A DNA stretch of 64,000 nucleotides, from positions 749,127 to 813,126 of the forward strand of contig RPGP01000040.1 in assembly GCA_004193555.1 (NCBI GenBank), written 5' to 3'. Numbering within the stretch: the first letter of the stretch is position 1; each line of letters begins with the position of its first letter. The translations under genes were made by a program, and so were the position numbers. Positions 27,925 through 36,646 of the stretch are shown here, one piece after another. Below the pieces are notes generated by a model. That model was not told where the DNA came from and did no database searches. It saw only the letters and a program-made list of their open reading frames with translations. Source of the DNA: Desulfobacteraceae bacterium Eth-SRB1 (GTDB taxonomy: Bacteria > Desulfobacterota > Desulfobacteria > Desulfobacterales > ETH-SRB1).

Positions 27925-28206
27925 TTATTCGCTACGACCGGTTATTTCAATAAGATGAAATCCAAATTGTGTTTGAACAGGACCATGAACCTTTTCTATA
28001 TCTTCGTTAAACACAACATGATCAAATTCTTTGACCATTTGGCCAGGAGAGAACTCGCCTAAATTTCCTCCTTTTTGCCCGGAAGGACATTGAGAGTGAG
28101 CCCTGGCCAATTCAGCAAAATCGGATCCATTTTCAATTTGTTTTTTAATGTCTTCACATTTTTCCTTAGTATCAACCAGAATGTGACGCGCTTTAGCTTT
28201 TGTCAT
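27925..28206 (-). CDS. Parvulin-type peptidyl-prolyl cis-trans isomerase
   Basis: Single-domain parvulin (PpiC type) of 93 aa. It shows KARHILV at the start, the loop GSDFAELARAHSQCPSG, GGNLGEFSPGQMVKEFD and the end FGFHLIEI. There is no signal peptide, so it acts in the cytoplasm, catalysing prolyl isomerisation during folding. ATG 28206 is preceded by GGAGG, and an upstream in-frame start adds only four residues. It is transcribed away from the importer. Confidence 0.9.
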   Translation of the reverse strand: MTKAKARHILVDTKEKCEDIKKQIENGSDFAELARAHSQCPSGQKGGNLGEFSPGQMVKEFDHVVFNEDIEKVHGPVQTQFGFHLIEITGRSE

Positions 28207-28324
28207 GATTTCCTCCATTTTTTATGGTTATTGTCTAATAATCGTAAACGTTTACATAATGTTGAAAATAGAAATTGGAAATTTGGCCTTCATGCTTTTG
28301 TCCAGTTCTTCCCAATTTCCAATT

Positions 28325-29065
28325 TCAAGGTTCAAGCCGTGAACGCCTACTTCTTTTCTTATGCCCTACATATAAAACCGCTATTCCAAATGTCAATTTT
28401 TCCCACGCTACATCTTGAAAACCAGCAAGGCGCATTGTTGCGGCAAAATTATCAGGATCGGGGAAATTTGCGACCGATGAAGGAAGGTACTGATATGCCA
28501 TTGAATTCTTTGAGAATAACCGTCCAACAAAAGGAAGGATCGTCTTAGAATAAAACCGGTATATTGATAAAAACAGGCCCCGGTCCGGTGTTGCCAGTTC
28601 GAGCACAAGAAGCATCCCGTCTGTTTTCAGCCCAGCATGAAATTCCTTCATGACCGACAGTTTATCATTTATATTCCGAATTCCAAATGCAATGGTTATG
28701 GCATCAAAGGTTTTCCCTCTGAATGGGAGATTGAATGCATTTCCTGCAAGCAGATGAATATTTGCAGAGGCATTCTTTGTATCGATTTTATCCCTGGCCA
28801 GCGTGAGCATGCCTGTTGAAAAATCAATGCCAAAAACATTATTGCCGGATCCTTTTTGCTGTATAATTTCAAGGGCAACATCGCCGGTCCCGCAGGCTAC
28901 ATCCAGCAATACTCCGCTATCAGGCGTTTTTATTGCCGACACCATCTTTCTTCTCCAGTAAACATCCTGCCTTAAACTTAATAAACGGTTCAACAAATCA
29001 TACCTGGGCGCTATGTTCTCAAACATGTTCCTTATAAAGGGGATCTCTATATTCTTCATTGACAT
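28325..29065 (-). CDS. ubiE: Demethylmenaquinone / ubiquinone methyltransferase (UbiE/MenG)
   Basis: SAM-dependent C-methyltransferase of 246 aa for the last step of menaquinone synthesis. UbiE-specific signatures are visible: the N-terminal FENIAPRYDLLNRLLSL, SAM motif LLDVACGTGDVA, the FDAITIAFGIRNI block and the AYQYLPSSVANFPD segment near the C-terminus. In an anaerobic sulfate reducer the quinone would be menaquinone, so MenG is the likelier role. Repeat DNA lies upstream. Confidence 0.92.
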   Translation of the reverse strand: MSMKNIEIPFIRNMFENIAPRYDLLNRLLSLRQDVYWRRKMVSAIKTPDSGVLLDVACGTGDVALEIIQQKGSGNNVFGIDFSTGMLTLARDKIDTKNASANIHLLAGNAFNLPFRGKTFDAITIAFGIRNINDKLSVMKEFHAGLKTDGMLLVLELATPDRGLFLSIYRFYSKTILPFVGRLFSKNSMAYQYLPSSVANFPDPDNFAATMRLAGFQDVAWEKLTFGIAVLYVGHKKRSRRSRLEP

Positions 29066-29101
29066 TTATACTTTCTGCATTAATTTATTAAGTTATATTT
29101 G

Positions 29102-29250
29102 ATGGTATCATAAAAAGTCCAAAAATTGCTATTTGCGAAATGTGCTAAGTGTTAAGTATTTGATATGACAACTAAATATTTTATCTTAACACCTAACACT
29201 TAACACCTAACACTTGATGAATTCGACTTTTTACGAATTCATCATATTTA
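29102..29250. repeat. dispersed repeat, copy lacking the central module
   Basis: GATGGTATCATAAAAAGTCC, then the TAAGTATTTGATATGACA block, the YTAACAC heptamers and the TTTTTACGAATTCATCA end. It is a copy of the composite at 1661 without the CATTCCGGCG module. Confidence 0.75.
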
Positions 29251-29323
29251 TGAAAATAATCTTTTTGTTACCATAACAAAGGCTCCATTACAATAGACAC
29301 ATATTATAATTTCAGGCACCTAA

Positions 29324-30427
29324 ATGACCACCAAACGTGATTATTATGATATTTTGGGCACAAACCGTGATGCCTCGAACGATGAATTAAAGGCAGCCTA
29401 CCGGAAGCTTGCCCTGAAATTTCATCCAGATAGAAACCCGGACGATAAAAGCGCTGAAGAAAAGTTCAAGGAGGCCGCAGAAGCATATGGTGTGCTTCAA
29501 GATCCTCAGAAGCGCGACATATATGATCAGTATGGCCATCAAGGTCTTGACAGGTCAGGTTTTTCAGGGTTCGGCGGATTTGATGATATATTTTCAAGTT
29601 TTGGCGATATATTCGAAGATTTTTTCGGATTCAAAACAGGAAGAGAGACCAGAAGCAGAAGCATGAGAGGGGCTGACCTTCGATACAACCTGTCTCTCAG
29701 CTTCATGAAGGCGGCCTTTGGCACGGAAACCGAGATAGATATTGAAAAACTGGAACCATGCACTGTTTGCAATGGCAGCGGATGCGAGCCTGGCACACAG
29801 CCTGAAACCTGCACCCATTGTCATGGCACAGGCCAGGTTACCCGGTCCCAGGGTTTCTTTACAGTAAGAACAGTCTGTCCTGCATGTCAGGGAAATGGCC
29901 AGATGATATCTCATCCATGTTCTAATTGCAGAGGATCGGGGCAGGTTATGGCGCGTAAAAATGTTTCTGTTAAAATACCTGCCGGAGTAAGTTCCGGCTC
30001 CAGGCTTCGTCTGTCAGGAGAAGGGGAGGCAGGAATTTACGGTGGCCCCCCCGGAGATCTATATGTTTTTATCAATGTCGAGCCTCATGAGTTTTTTGAA
30101 CGTAACGACACAGATGTAATATGCCGTGTGCCGATTTCCTTTGTTCAGGCAACGCTTAGCGACAAGATAACGGTTCCCACCCTAAACGGTGACAAGACAA
30201 TTGAAATCCCGAAGGGAACGCAGCCTGGTGATATATTCCGGCTTCGCGGTGAAGGTATCCCTTCTCTCAGAAACGGCAGACGGGGTGACCAGATAATTCA
30301 ATTTGTAATAAAAACACCCACGAATCTTAACAAGAAACAGGAAGAGCTGCTCATGGAATTTGCTAAGGTAGAATCAGGCAAGCTGTCGACCAAATTCAAA
30401 AAGATGTTCAAAGGGAGTCATGTTTGA
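29324..30427 (+). CDS. dnaJ: Chaperone protein DnaJ
   Basis: Hsp40 co-chaperone of 367 aa that stimulates DnaK. It has an N-terminal J domain with HPD at residues 34-36, a Gly/Phe-rich linker (about 72-100), four CxxCxGxG-type zinc repeats ([32 protein letters not shown]; about 143-210) and C-terminal substrate-binding domains. Length is normal. It overlaps queD by 8 nt. dnaK and grpE are not in the window. Confidence 0.96.
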   Translation: MTTKRDYYDILGTNRDASNDELKAAYRKLALKFHPDRNPDDKSAEEKFKEAAEAYGVLQDPQKRDIYDQYGHQGLDRSGFSGFGGFDDIFSSFGDIFEDFFGFKTGRETRSRSMRGADLRYNLSLSFMKAAFGTETEIDIEKLEPCTVCNGSGCEPGTQPETCTHCHGTGQVTRSQGFFTVRTVCPACQGNGQMISHPCSNCRGSGQVMARKNVSVKIPAGVSSGSRLRLSGEGEAGIYGGPPGDLYVFINVEPHEFFERNDTDVICRVPISFVQATLSDKITVPTLNGDKTIEIPKGTQPGDIFRLRGEGIPSLRNGRRGDQIIQFVIKTPTNLNKKQEELLMEFAKVESGKLSTKFKKMFKGSHV

Positions 30428-30797
30428 ATTAAAAGTAATATCCCATTTTGCAGCAGCCCATCAGCTAAAGATGGTTGCAAAAAAGTGTGAAAATATGCAT
30501 GGGCACAACTGGAAGATTGAAGTCCGCGTGGCAGGGGAAGACTTGAATAATGCCGGAGTGATCATGGATTTTGGCAAAATCAAGGAACATGTGTCCGGAA
30601 TTCTGTCAAAACTGGATCACAAGGTGCTTAATGAAATCGATTGCTTTCACGACATCAACCCGTCGTCAGAAAATATCGCTTTGTACATCGCTAAAGAACT
30701 TCAGGTAAAAATCGACAATCCTGATATTAATGTTGCCAGTGTGACAGCCTGGGAATCAGAAGATGTCTGTGCAACTTATAGACTTCCAGATAAATAA
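30420..30797 (+). CDS. queD: 6-carboxy-5,6,7,8-tetrahydropterin synthase (QueD)
   Basis: 125 aa, acting in queuosine precursor (preQ0) synthesis from dihydroneopterin triphosphate. The zinc-binding and catalytic features are visible: [20 protein letters not shown] (Cys plus His-x-His), [16 protein letters not shown], and AWESEDVCA near the end. It overlaps the dnaJ stop, so it is probably co-transcribed and coupled. Confidence 0.93.
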   Translation: MFELKVISHFAAAHQLKMVAKKCENMHGHNWKIEVRVAGEDLNNAGVIMDFGKIKEHVSGILSKLDHKVLNEIDCFHDINPSSENIALYIAKELQVKIDNPDINVASVTAWESEDVCATYRLPDK

Positions 30798-30799
30798 TT

Positions 30800-31375
30800 T
30801 CACTGCGTTATCGGTCGGACAAGTTCCTTGGCCTGTTTGATCAGATCATCACTTGAAACAATTGCTGTGACATTCTCCACATGCCTGCGGATATTTTCAA
30901 GTCCGCCTTCCTGGCGATCAACAAGAATTACAACCTTTACAACATCCAGACCTTCCAGACGCGCCCGTTCTACAGCCTTTATCGTAGAACCCCCGGTAGT
31001 GACAACGTCGTCTATGATCGCAACACGTTCACCCGGTTTTATATCCCCCTCAATCCATTTGACAATGCCGTGATCTTTTTGGGTCTTGCGGATTGAAAAG
31101 GCATCGATCCGGTGTTGTTTTAATTCTGAGGCAAAAGCTGTTGCAACAGCAATAGGATCTGCTCCAAATGTAAGCCCGCCGACTCCAGCCACATTTTGAT
31201 CTTTTATGGCTTCAAATACAAGATGACCAGCTAAATACATGCCTCTTGCGCTCAGCGTGGTGGGCTTGCAATTAACATAGAAACAGCTCATTGTGCCTGA
31301 AACAAGCTTATAAATCGGCTTGCGGCTGTATTTAAAAGATTTTTTACAAAGCATTTCTATTAGTTCCTGTTTCAT
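30800..31375 (-). CDS. pyrE: Orotate phosphoribosyltransferase
   Basis: Pyrimidine pathway enzyme (orotate + PRPP to OMP), 191 aa. The PRPP-binding motif is [14 protein letters not shown] (about residues 114-127), and the N-terminal region has [25 protein letters not shown] 31375 was chosen because GAGG is 8 nt upstream; the ATG at 31393 would lie before it. It is convergent with queD, with only 2 nt between stops. Confidence 0.9.
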   Translation of the reverse strand: MKQELIEMLCKKSFKYSRKPIYKLVSGTMSCFYVNCKPTTLSARGMYLAGHLVFEAIKDQNVAGVGGLTFGADPIAVATAFASELKQHRIDAFSIRKTQKDHGIVKWIEGDIKPGERVAIIDDVVTTGGSTIKAVERARLEGLDVVKVVILVDRQEGGLENIRRHVENVTAIVSSDDLIKQAKELVRPITQ

Positions 31376-31434
31376 TACATATATCCTCATCAATTAAGTA
31401 GTTGTTGATTTTAGGGTAATTATAAGATAAAAAA

Positions 31435-31655
31435 CCTCCACCGAACTGGAAGAAGCCTGTTAATGGGATTCAGTGGAGGCTTTGAGTAGGGAAAACCTGT
31501 GAGGCACTCCCTAAGCTCTTATATATCATAGCAATAATGCTGATGGTGGTCAATATAAAACAAGTAATCGTTCACAGTAATATTTTTTACCACGAAGATC
31601 ACGAAGGAAGCGAAGATAAAGAAAAATTCTTCGTACTCTTCGTGGTGATTAATAA
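31435..31655. repeat. gap repeats upstream of the tolC-like gene
   Basis: 31435-31479 is an imperfect hairpin (CCTCCACCGAA / TTCAGTGGAGG). 31588-31655 is a palindromic CCACGAAGATCACGAAGG ... CTTCGTACTCTTCGTGG repeat, inverted relative to 17207-17280. No gene in 31376-31720. Confidence 0.65.
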
Positions 31656-31720
31656 AATTGCCTAACTTAACGATATTGACATAAAACTTATAAATTCAAA
31701 AAAAGGAGCTAATAGTCATA

Positions 31721-33085
31721 GTGGGACTTTATAAGCGACCTGACACAAAAATAAAAAACTATCTGCTCTATATATTCTTTATTATGATTGGATATCTCGC
31801 TGTTTTTCCATGGTTTTCTGAAGCTGGTGAGCCTGCTGAAATTTTTACTCTTCAGCAGACAATTGAAGACGCGATAAAGGCAAATATAGGGCTGAAATCA
31901 TCACAAGAAGAAATAAAGGCCGCAGTTTCAACCAAAAAATATCAAAGAACGAATTTCTTCCCGACATTGAGCGCGACTTATCAATACAAGCACAACTATG
32001 AAGAACGGAGTAACAAATACTTTGGGATAACAACTCCCAGAAACGAATACACCCTGGTCACTTCATTCAACCAGCCTTTATTTACAGGGTTTTCATTGCT
32101 CAACCAGTATAAAATCGCAATCGCCGGTCTAAACGCAGCTAAAATCAATGAAAAGCTTATCCGTCAGGCTGTGGTTTTTGAAGCAAAAAAGGTATATTTT
32201 TCTCTTTTAAAAGCGCAAAAACTCATGGGAATTTCCAGTGAAGCAGTCACACAGCTTGAAGCTCACGAAAGAGTGGCAAAAAATTTCTATGAAGTGGGGA
32301 TGACGCCCTTAAATGATCTGTTAAAAGCACAGGTTGAACTGGCAAATGTCAGGCAGGATCTTATAATTGCTCAAAACAATCTGGAAATAATAAAATCAAA
32401 TTTTAACCTCCTTCTCCGCAGACATATTAATGCAACAATAGAACTACAAGATATCCTTGACTATACCTCTTTTAAAAAAGGGATCGATTACTGCCTTGAA
32501 ACAGCCATGCAAAACCGTTTGGAAAAAAAGGCCGCTGATTTAGAAACGGAAATATCGGAAAAAGAATTAAAACTGAGCAAAAAGGACTATTATCCGTCAA
32601 TAAGCCTTCAGGGTAATTATTATAACAGAGGCACAGAGGCGGATTTGAATGGGGATAATGGGATAAGCGATCCTGACAGCTGGGATGTTTTAGCTGTGGC
32701 GACTTGGAATTTCTGGGAATGGGGCAAAACCGGCTATGGAGTAAAGGAAAAAATGAGCCGTCTTGCTCAAAAGCAGTATCATAAAACAGAAATAAGCGAT
32801 AACATCCGTCTCGAAGTCAAACAGGCATACCTCAAAACAAATGAAGCTGAAAAAAATATTATTACTGTTAAAAAGGCCGTTGAACAGGCAAAAGAAAACT
32901 TCAGGATAAGCGAGGAACGTTATAAAGAGCAAATGGCTACTTCAACAGATGTTCTTGACGCACAAACACTTCTTTCCAGAACAATGACAAACTATTACAG
33001 CGCTTTGTATGACTTCAAAATCTCAAAAGCCTATCTGTATTGGGCAATGGGCCAGGCCGAAAAGATTGAAACAGGTATACAATGA
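31721..33085 (+). CDS. TolC-family outer membrane efflux protein
   Basis: Outer membrane factor of 454 aa: an N-terminal hydrophobic signal segment (about residues 15-35), then two OEP repeats rich in alternating helix (LQQTIEDAIKANIGLKSSQEEI ... and LETAMQNRLEKKAADLETEI ...) with the typical barrel strands. It would form the exit channel for an export or secretion system. No adaptor or pump is adjacent. Instead it precedes ftsEX. GTG 31721 is the start given; AAGGAG lies about 12 nt upstream, a little far. Confidence 0.85.
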   Translation: MGLYKRPDTKIKNYLLYIFFIMIGYLAVFPWFSEAGEPAEIFTLQQTIEDAIKANIGLKSSQEEIKAAVSTKKYQRTNFFPTLSATYQYKHNYEERSNKYFGITTPRNEYTLVTSFNQPLFTGFSLLNQYKIAIAGLNAAKINEKLIRQAVVFEAKKVYFSLLKAQKLMGISSEAVTQLEAHERVAKNFYEVGMTPLNDLLKAQVELANVRQDLIIAQNNLEIIKSNFNLLLRRHINATIELQDILDYTSFKKGIDYCLETAMQNRLEKKAADLETEISEKELKLSKKDYYPSISLQGNYYNRGTEADLNGDNGISDPDSWDVLAVATWNFWEWGKTGYGVKEKMSRLAQKQYHKTEISDNIRLEVKQAYLKTNEAEKNIITVKKAVEQAKENFRISEERYKEQMATSTDVLDAQTLLSRTMTNYYSALYDFKISKAYLYWAMGQAEKIETGIQ

Positions 33086-33165
33086 TTATAACAGGTTAGC
33101 TTTTAAAAATATTACCGTGAAGCTCCTTTGAAGTCGATTTATTTCAAAAGGCTAAATTAATACAA

Positions 33166-33843
33166 ATGATTGACGGGAATGACAAAAATTCAATAATACG
33201 GATGTTTCATGTCCATAAGCAATATGGCGCAAAAAAAGCTCTTATCGACATTAATTTTGATGTATCCAAAAACGAATTCCTTTTTATCACCGGCCCCAGC
33301 GGCGCTGGTAAATCCACTCTGCTGAAACTTCTTTATTTTGGAGAACCGGTATCCGAAGGACAGATATTAATTGACGGAATGAATCTCTCCAGGATTTCCC
33401 GTAACCGGACACCTTTTTTAAGACGAAAATTCGGGATAATATTCCAGGATTATAAACTTATACCTACAAAAACCGTTTTTGATAATGTAGCGCTTGTTCT
33501 TGAAGCAATGGGCAAAAAAAGGCAGTTAATCCAGAAAAAGGTAAATAGCGTGCTGAGGATGGTTGGAATGGAGGAAAGATCCAAATCGTTTCCTCAAAGC
33601 TTATCAGGCGGCGAACAGCAAAGAGTGGCTGTTGCCAGAGCAGTTGTTGGAGTTCCCAGGATAATATTAGCAGACGAACCAACCGGCAGCCTTGATTCTG
33701 AATCGGCCAATGTTATTGTTGATCTTCTTAAAGGATTCCACACCCGGGGAGGCACTGTAATTGTAGCCACACATGACAAAGAACTATTACGCAAAACAGG
33801 CAGCCGGATAATACACCTAAAAGAAGGGCGGCAAATCAAATAG
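33166..33843 (+). CDS. ftsE: Cell division ATP-binding protein FtsE
   Basis: ABC ATPase of 225 aa that couples to FtsX at the septum to activate peptidoglycan hydrolases. Walker A is GPSGAGKST (about residues 43-51), the signature is LSGGEQQR, and Walker B is RIILADEPTGSLD. FtsE-type features are KLIPTKTVFDNVAL and the short length. An inverted-repeat element (33843-33985) begins at the last base of the stop codon and separates it from ftsX. Confidence 0.92.
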   Translation: MIDGNDKNSIIRMFHVHKQYGAKKALIDINFDVSKNEFLFITGPSGAGKSTLLKLLYFGEPVSEGQILIDGMNLSRISRNRTPFLRRKFGIIFQDYKLIPTKTVFDNVALVLEAMGKKRQLIQKKVNSVLRMVGMEERSKSFPQSLSGGEQQRVAVARAVVGVPRIILADEPTGSLDSESANVIVDLLKGFHTRGGTVIVATHDKELLRKTGSRIIHLKEGRQIK

Positions 33844-33985
33844 TGTCCATCCACAAATGGCATCTTTCGGCCCCTCGCGGCGTTCTCGCTTTTTTGCAAT
33901 CCTCGGAATAGTCGTACTATGCCTGCGGTTGCAAAAACGCTCGAGCCTTGCCAGGAACCAAAATCTACCACTTGTGGATGGACAC
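33843..33985. repeat. long-hairpin element E2 between ftsE and ftsX
   Basis: 143-bp inverted repeat with ends GTGTCCATCCACAAATGG / CCACTTGTGGATGGACAC (17 of 18). Its centre at 33899-33928, read on the minus strand, is CCGCAGGCATAG-TACGAC and TATTCCGAGGAT, the same 30-nt core as E1 and E3. It separates two genes that are normally adjacent. Confidence 0.75.
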
Positions 33986-34023
33986 GAAATAAAAATTAAA
34001 CAAACTTCTTAACATGGTTTAAT

Positions 34024-34911
34024 ATGATCCTCTTTTATAAAAAGGCAATACAGGACATACGGGACAACGGGTTCCTGAATGCAGTTACAATTATTACAAT
34101 CTCTCTATCAGTTCTTATAGTCAGCGCTTTAGCCCTTTTTTTTGTTAATGCGAACGACATAATGAGTTCCTGGAAAAAAGGTATAAGTATAATGGCGTAC
34201 CTTAAGACTGATATTGGTGAAACGGCTCTTCCTGAAATAAAAAACAAAATCCAGGGAATGTACGGAGTCGCCGAAGTTGAATTCATATCAAAAGAAGAAG
34301 CCATGAAGCGGCTTAAAGAGCAGATGAAAGGACACTCCTCACTGCTTGCGGATTTGCAGGAAAATCCTCTGCCGGATGCTTTTGAAGTCCGCCTGCTAAC
34401 ATCATCTGCCGACAGTAAAAAAGTTGAGAATCTCGCTGTTCAGATCGAAGCCATGCCATCGGTTGAGAAAGCTGAATATGGCCGGCGCTGGCTTGGACGG
34501 TTTACAAATGTTTTTGATCTATTCAAGTTTACCGGATACGCAATGGTAGGTATTTTTTTTATGGCCGCTGTTTTTATCGTTGCTAATACGATCCGCCTTG
34601 TAATTTACTCAAGACAAGACGAGATTGAAATCATGCGTCTCGTCGGAGCCACCGACCGGTTTATTAAGACCCCTTTCTATATTGAAGGCCTTATCCAGGG
34701 CGCCATTGGAGGAATTATCGGGCTTGCAGCGCTTTTTGTTGCTTTTATGCTTATAGCTTTAAATGTTGAACAGGTTTCCTCATCCGGCATTTTCCAGATA
34801 AGATTTCTCTCCCCTGGCGTCTTGTGCGGGATAATGCTATGTAGTATATTTGTTGGATGGCTTGGATGCTATATCTCTCTAAAGCAATTTTTAAAGTATA
34901 AAACCGGATAG
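34024..34911 (+). CDS. ftsX: Cell division protein FtsX
   Basis: Membrane protein of 295 aa with four transmembrane segments (about residues 20-44, 170-192, 222-248, 262-285) and a periplasmic loop after the first. MacB/FtsX-type residues include SRQDEIEIMRLVGATDRFI. It works with FtsE and the EnvC-like protein downstream to switch on septal amidases. Confidence 0.92.
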   Translation: MILFYKKAIQDIRDNGFLNAVTIITISLSVLIVSALALFFVNANDIMSSWKKGISIMAYLKTDIGETALPEIKNKIQGMYGVAEVEFISKEEAMKRLKEQMKGHSSLLADLQENPLPDAFEVRLLTSSADSKKVENLAVQIEAMPSVEKAEYGRRWLGRFTNVFDLFKFTGYAMVGIFFMAAVFIVANTIRLVIYSRQDEIEIMRLVGATDRFIKTPFYIEGLIQGAIGGIIGLAALFVAFMLIALNVEQVSSSGIFQIRFLSPGVLCGIMLCSIFVGWLGCYISLKQFLKYKTG

Positions 34912-35031
34912 AATTAAATAAGGATCATCTTTCGATTAATTGTAGTCAATTAACGCAAAATAAGTGGTTTATCTCCAGTTTAGCAGGCGTGATTCCAGAG
35001 GATACAAGGGGTCAAGGATTCAAGGGTTCGA

Positions 35032-36456
35032 GTGAGAAGATCTGTCGTGTCTATTTTTTTGAAAAAAATATTTATAGTTACTGTTGCCGCTATCATTTTG
35101 ATCCTGCACTCCAATATTGTTTCAGGAGCCGAAAAGCAGGAAATCGGAGTTGTAGTTACGAAAAGACTTAATATACGATCTGAACCCAGCATTGATAAAC
35201 CTCCTGAAAAAACAGTTAAAAAAGGAACAAAGGTTATAATTCTAAAACATGGTGACAAATGGCTCAAAATATTACATGAGGGAAAAGTCGGTTATATTAG
35301 AAACAGAAAGCGCTATATAAATATAATTAAAGAAAAGGGAATCAATAAAGGGTATGCCTTAGACAGTAAAATAATACATATTTCAAAAAAAGCCGAAGAT
35401 ATCGGCCACGAAATTGAAAAACAAAAGACCAGGGCGCTGACCTTTGACAAAAAGGAACTCGCTGTTATTGACAGTTTTAACGAAACTGATCTGGCCTTAA
35501 ACAATACAGGAAAGCGTGTTTTAGCTCTTAGATCCGAGCTTGCCGTTCTGGGAAAAAGAATAAAAGAAACTCTAAATACATATAATGATCTATCCGTAAG
35601 AATTAAAATAATTGAGGAGTATGCATCCAAACGTCTCGTTGCTTTTTATAAACTAAACGCGCTTGGCAGCATGCATATACTTGCTTCGGCCGAATCTATC
35701 AACGATCTGTTTCACAGAAAGGCAAGTATAGAAAAGATTCTGACTTATGACGAAACCATCTGGGAAAAGCTTGTGAAAAACAAGTCTGAACTTCTCGAGC
35801 TTTTAGACAGCATGAATGCCCGGAAAACGAAAACGCTCTGTCTTGAAACCGATTTAAAAAAACAGATAGATATCAAGTCTCGTGAAAATGCAAAACGCTC
35901 AAAACTTATAGAAGATATACGCGGCAAAAAATCCCTGGCATTAGCCGCTATCGAGTCATTAAGGCAGACGGCAACCGATCTGGACCAAACAATAAAATCT
36001 TTAGGTTCGGAATATAATCGAACAAAACAGGCAAAGTATATTCCCCCAAAAACCTTTACAACACTTAAAGGATTGCTTAATATGCCTGTCAAGGGCAAAA
36101 TAATTACCACTTTCGGATCATATACAAATAAAAAATGCAATGTGGCTAATTTCAGAAGCGGTGTTGATATTAAGGCTGACAGAGGTGAACCAATATGTTC
36201 TGTATTTGACGGGAAAGTGCTTTTTTCAAACTGGTTTAAAGGTTATGGAAACATGATCATCGTAGATCATGGAAATCATTATTACACAGTTTACGCTCAT
36301 GCTGAAGAACTCTTCAAGGTAAAGGGTAATCATGTAGAAGCAGGTGAAGTTATTGCCACAGTGGGTGATACCGGCTCAATGATTGGCCCTGCGCTCTATT
36401 TTGAAGTGCGACATCACGGGAAACCTGTCAATCCACTTGACTGGTTGAGAAGTTGA
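35032..36456 (+). CDS. EnvC-like murein hydrolase activator with SH3b domain
   Basis: Exported protein of 474 aa: an N-terminal signal segment (about residues 10-30), a bacterial SH3 domain (about 37-95), a long coiled coil (about 115-340) and a C-terminal LytM/M23 domain (about 360-470). The zinc ligands look broken: FRSGVDI has no His where HxxxD is expected, and ALYFEV lacks the final His. YAHAEE keeps one His. That is the pattern of a non-catalytic amidase activator. The position after ftsEX and before ctpA supports an EnvC role. GTG 35032 or GTG 35047 could be the start. Confidence 0.87.
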   Translation: MRRSVVSIFLKKIFIVTVAAIILILHSNIVSGAEKQEIGVVVTKRLNIRSEPSIDKPPEKTVKKGTKVIILKHGDKWLKILHEGKVGYIRNRKRYINIIKEKGINKGYALDSKIIHISKKAEDIGHEIEKQKTRALTFDKKELAVIDSFNETDLALNNTGKRVLALRSELAVLGKRIKETLNTYNDLSVRIKIIEEYASKRLVAFYKLNALGSMHILASAESINDLFHRKASIEKILTYDETIWEKLVKNKSELLELLDSMNARKTKTLCLETDLKKQIDIKSRENAKRSKLIEDIRGKKSLALAAIESLRQTATDLDQTIKSLGSEYNRTKQAKYIPPKTFTTLKGLLNMPVKGKIITTFGSYTNKKCNVANFRSGVDIKADRGEPICSVFDGKVLFSNWFKGYGNMIIVDHGNHYYTVYAHAEELFKVKGNHVEAGEVIATVGDTGSMIGPALYFEVRHHGKPVNPLDWLRS

Positions 36457-36468
36457 TTTGACAAATCA

Positions 36469-36625
36469 TGAGAGCTTTGAAAAATGTTCAATTTTGCTCA
36501 AGTTCAAGGAAGGCGACCAAATTTTAAATCAGGTTCAACCGGAGGAATATATTGAATATTTCGAGGATTAAAATTTGAGCCTGACGCTGAAATTGGGCAA
36601 AAGGGGGCGTTTTGCAAAGCTCTCA
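36469..36625. repeat. long-hairpin element E3 between envC-like and ctpA
   Basis: 157-bp inverted repeat with ends TGAGAGCTTTG / CAAAGCTCTCA. The centre at 36539-36568 (CCGGAGGAATATATTG ... AATATTTCGAGGAT) aligns with the 30-nt core of E1 and E2. Confidence 0.72.
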
Positions 36626-36646
36626 CCATAGTAAGGGAGCAACTAC

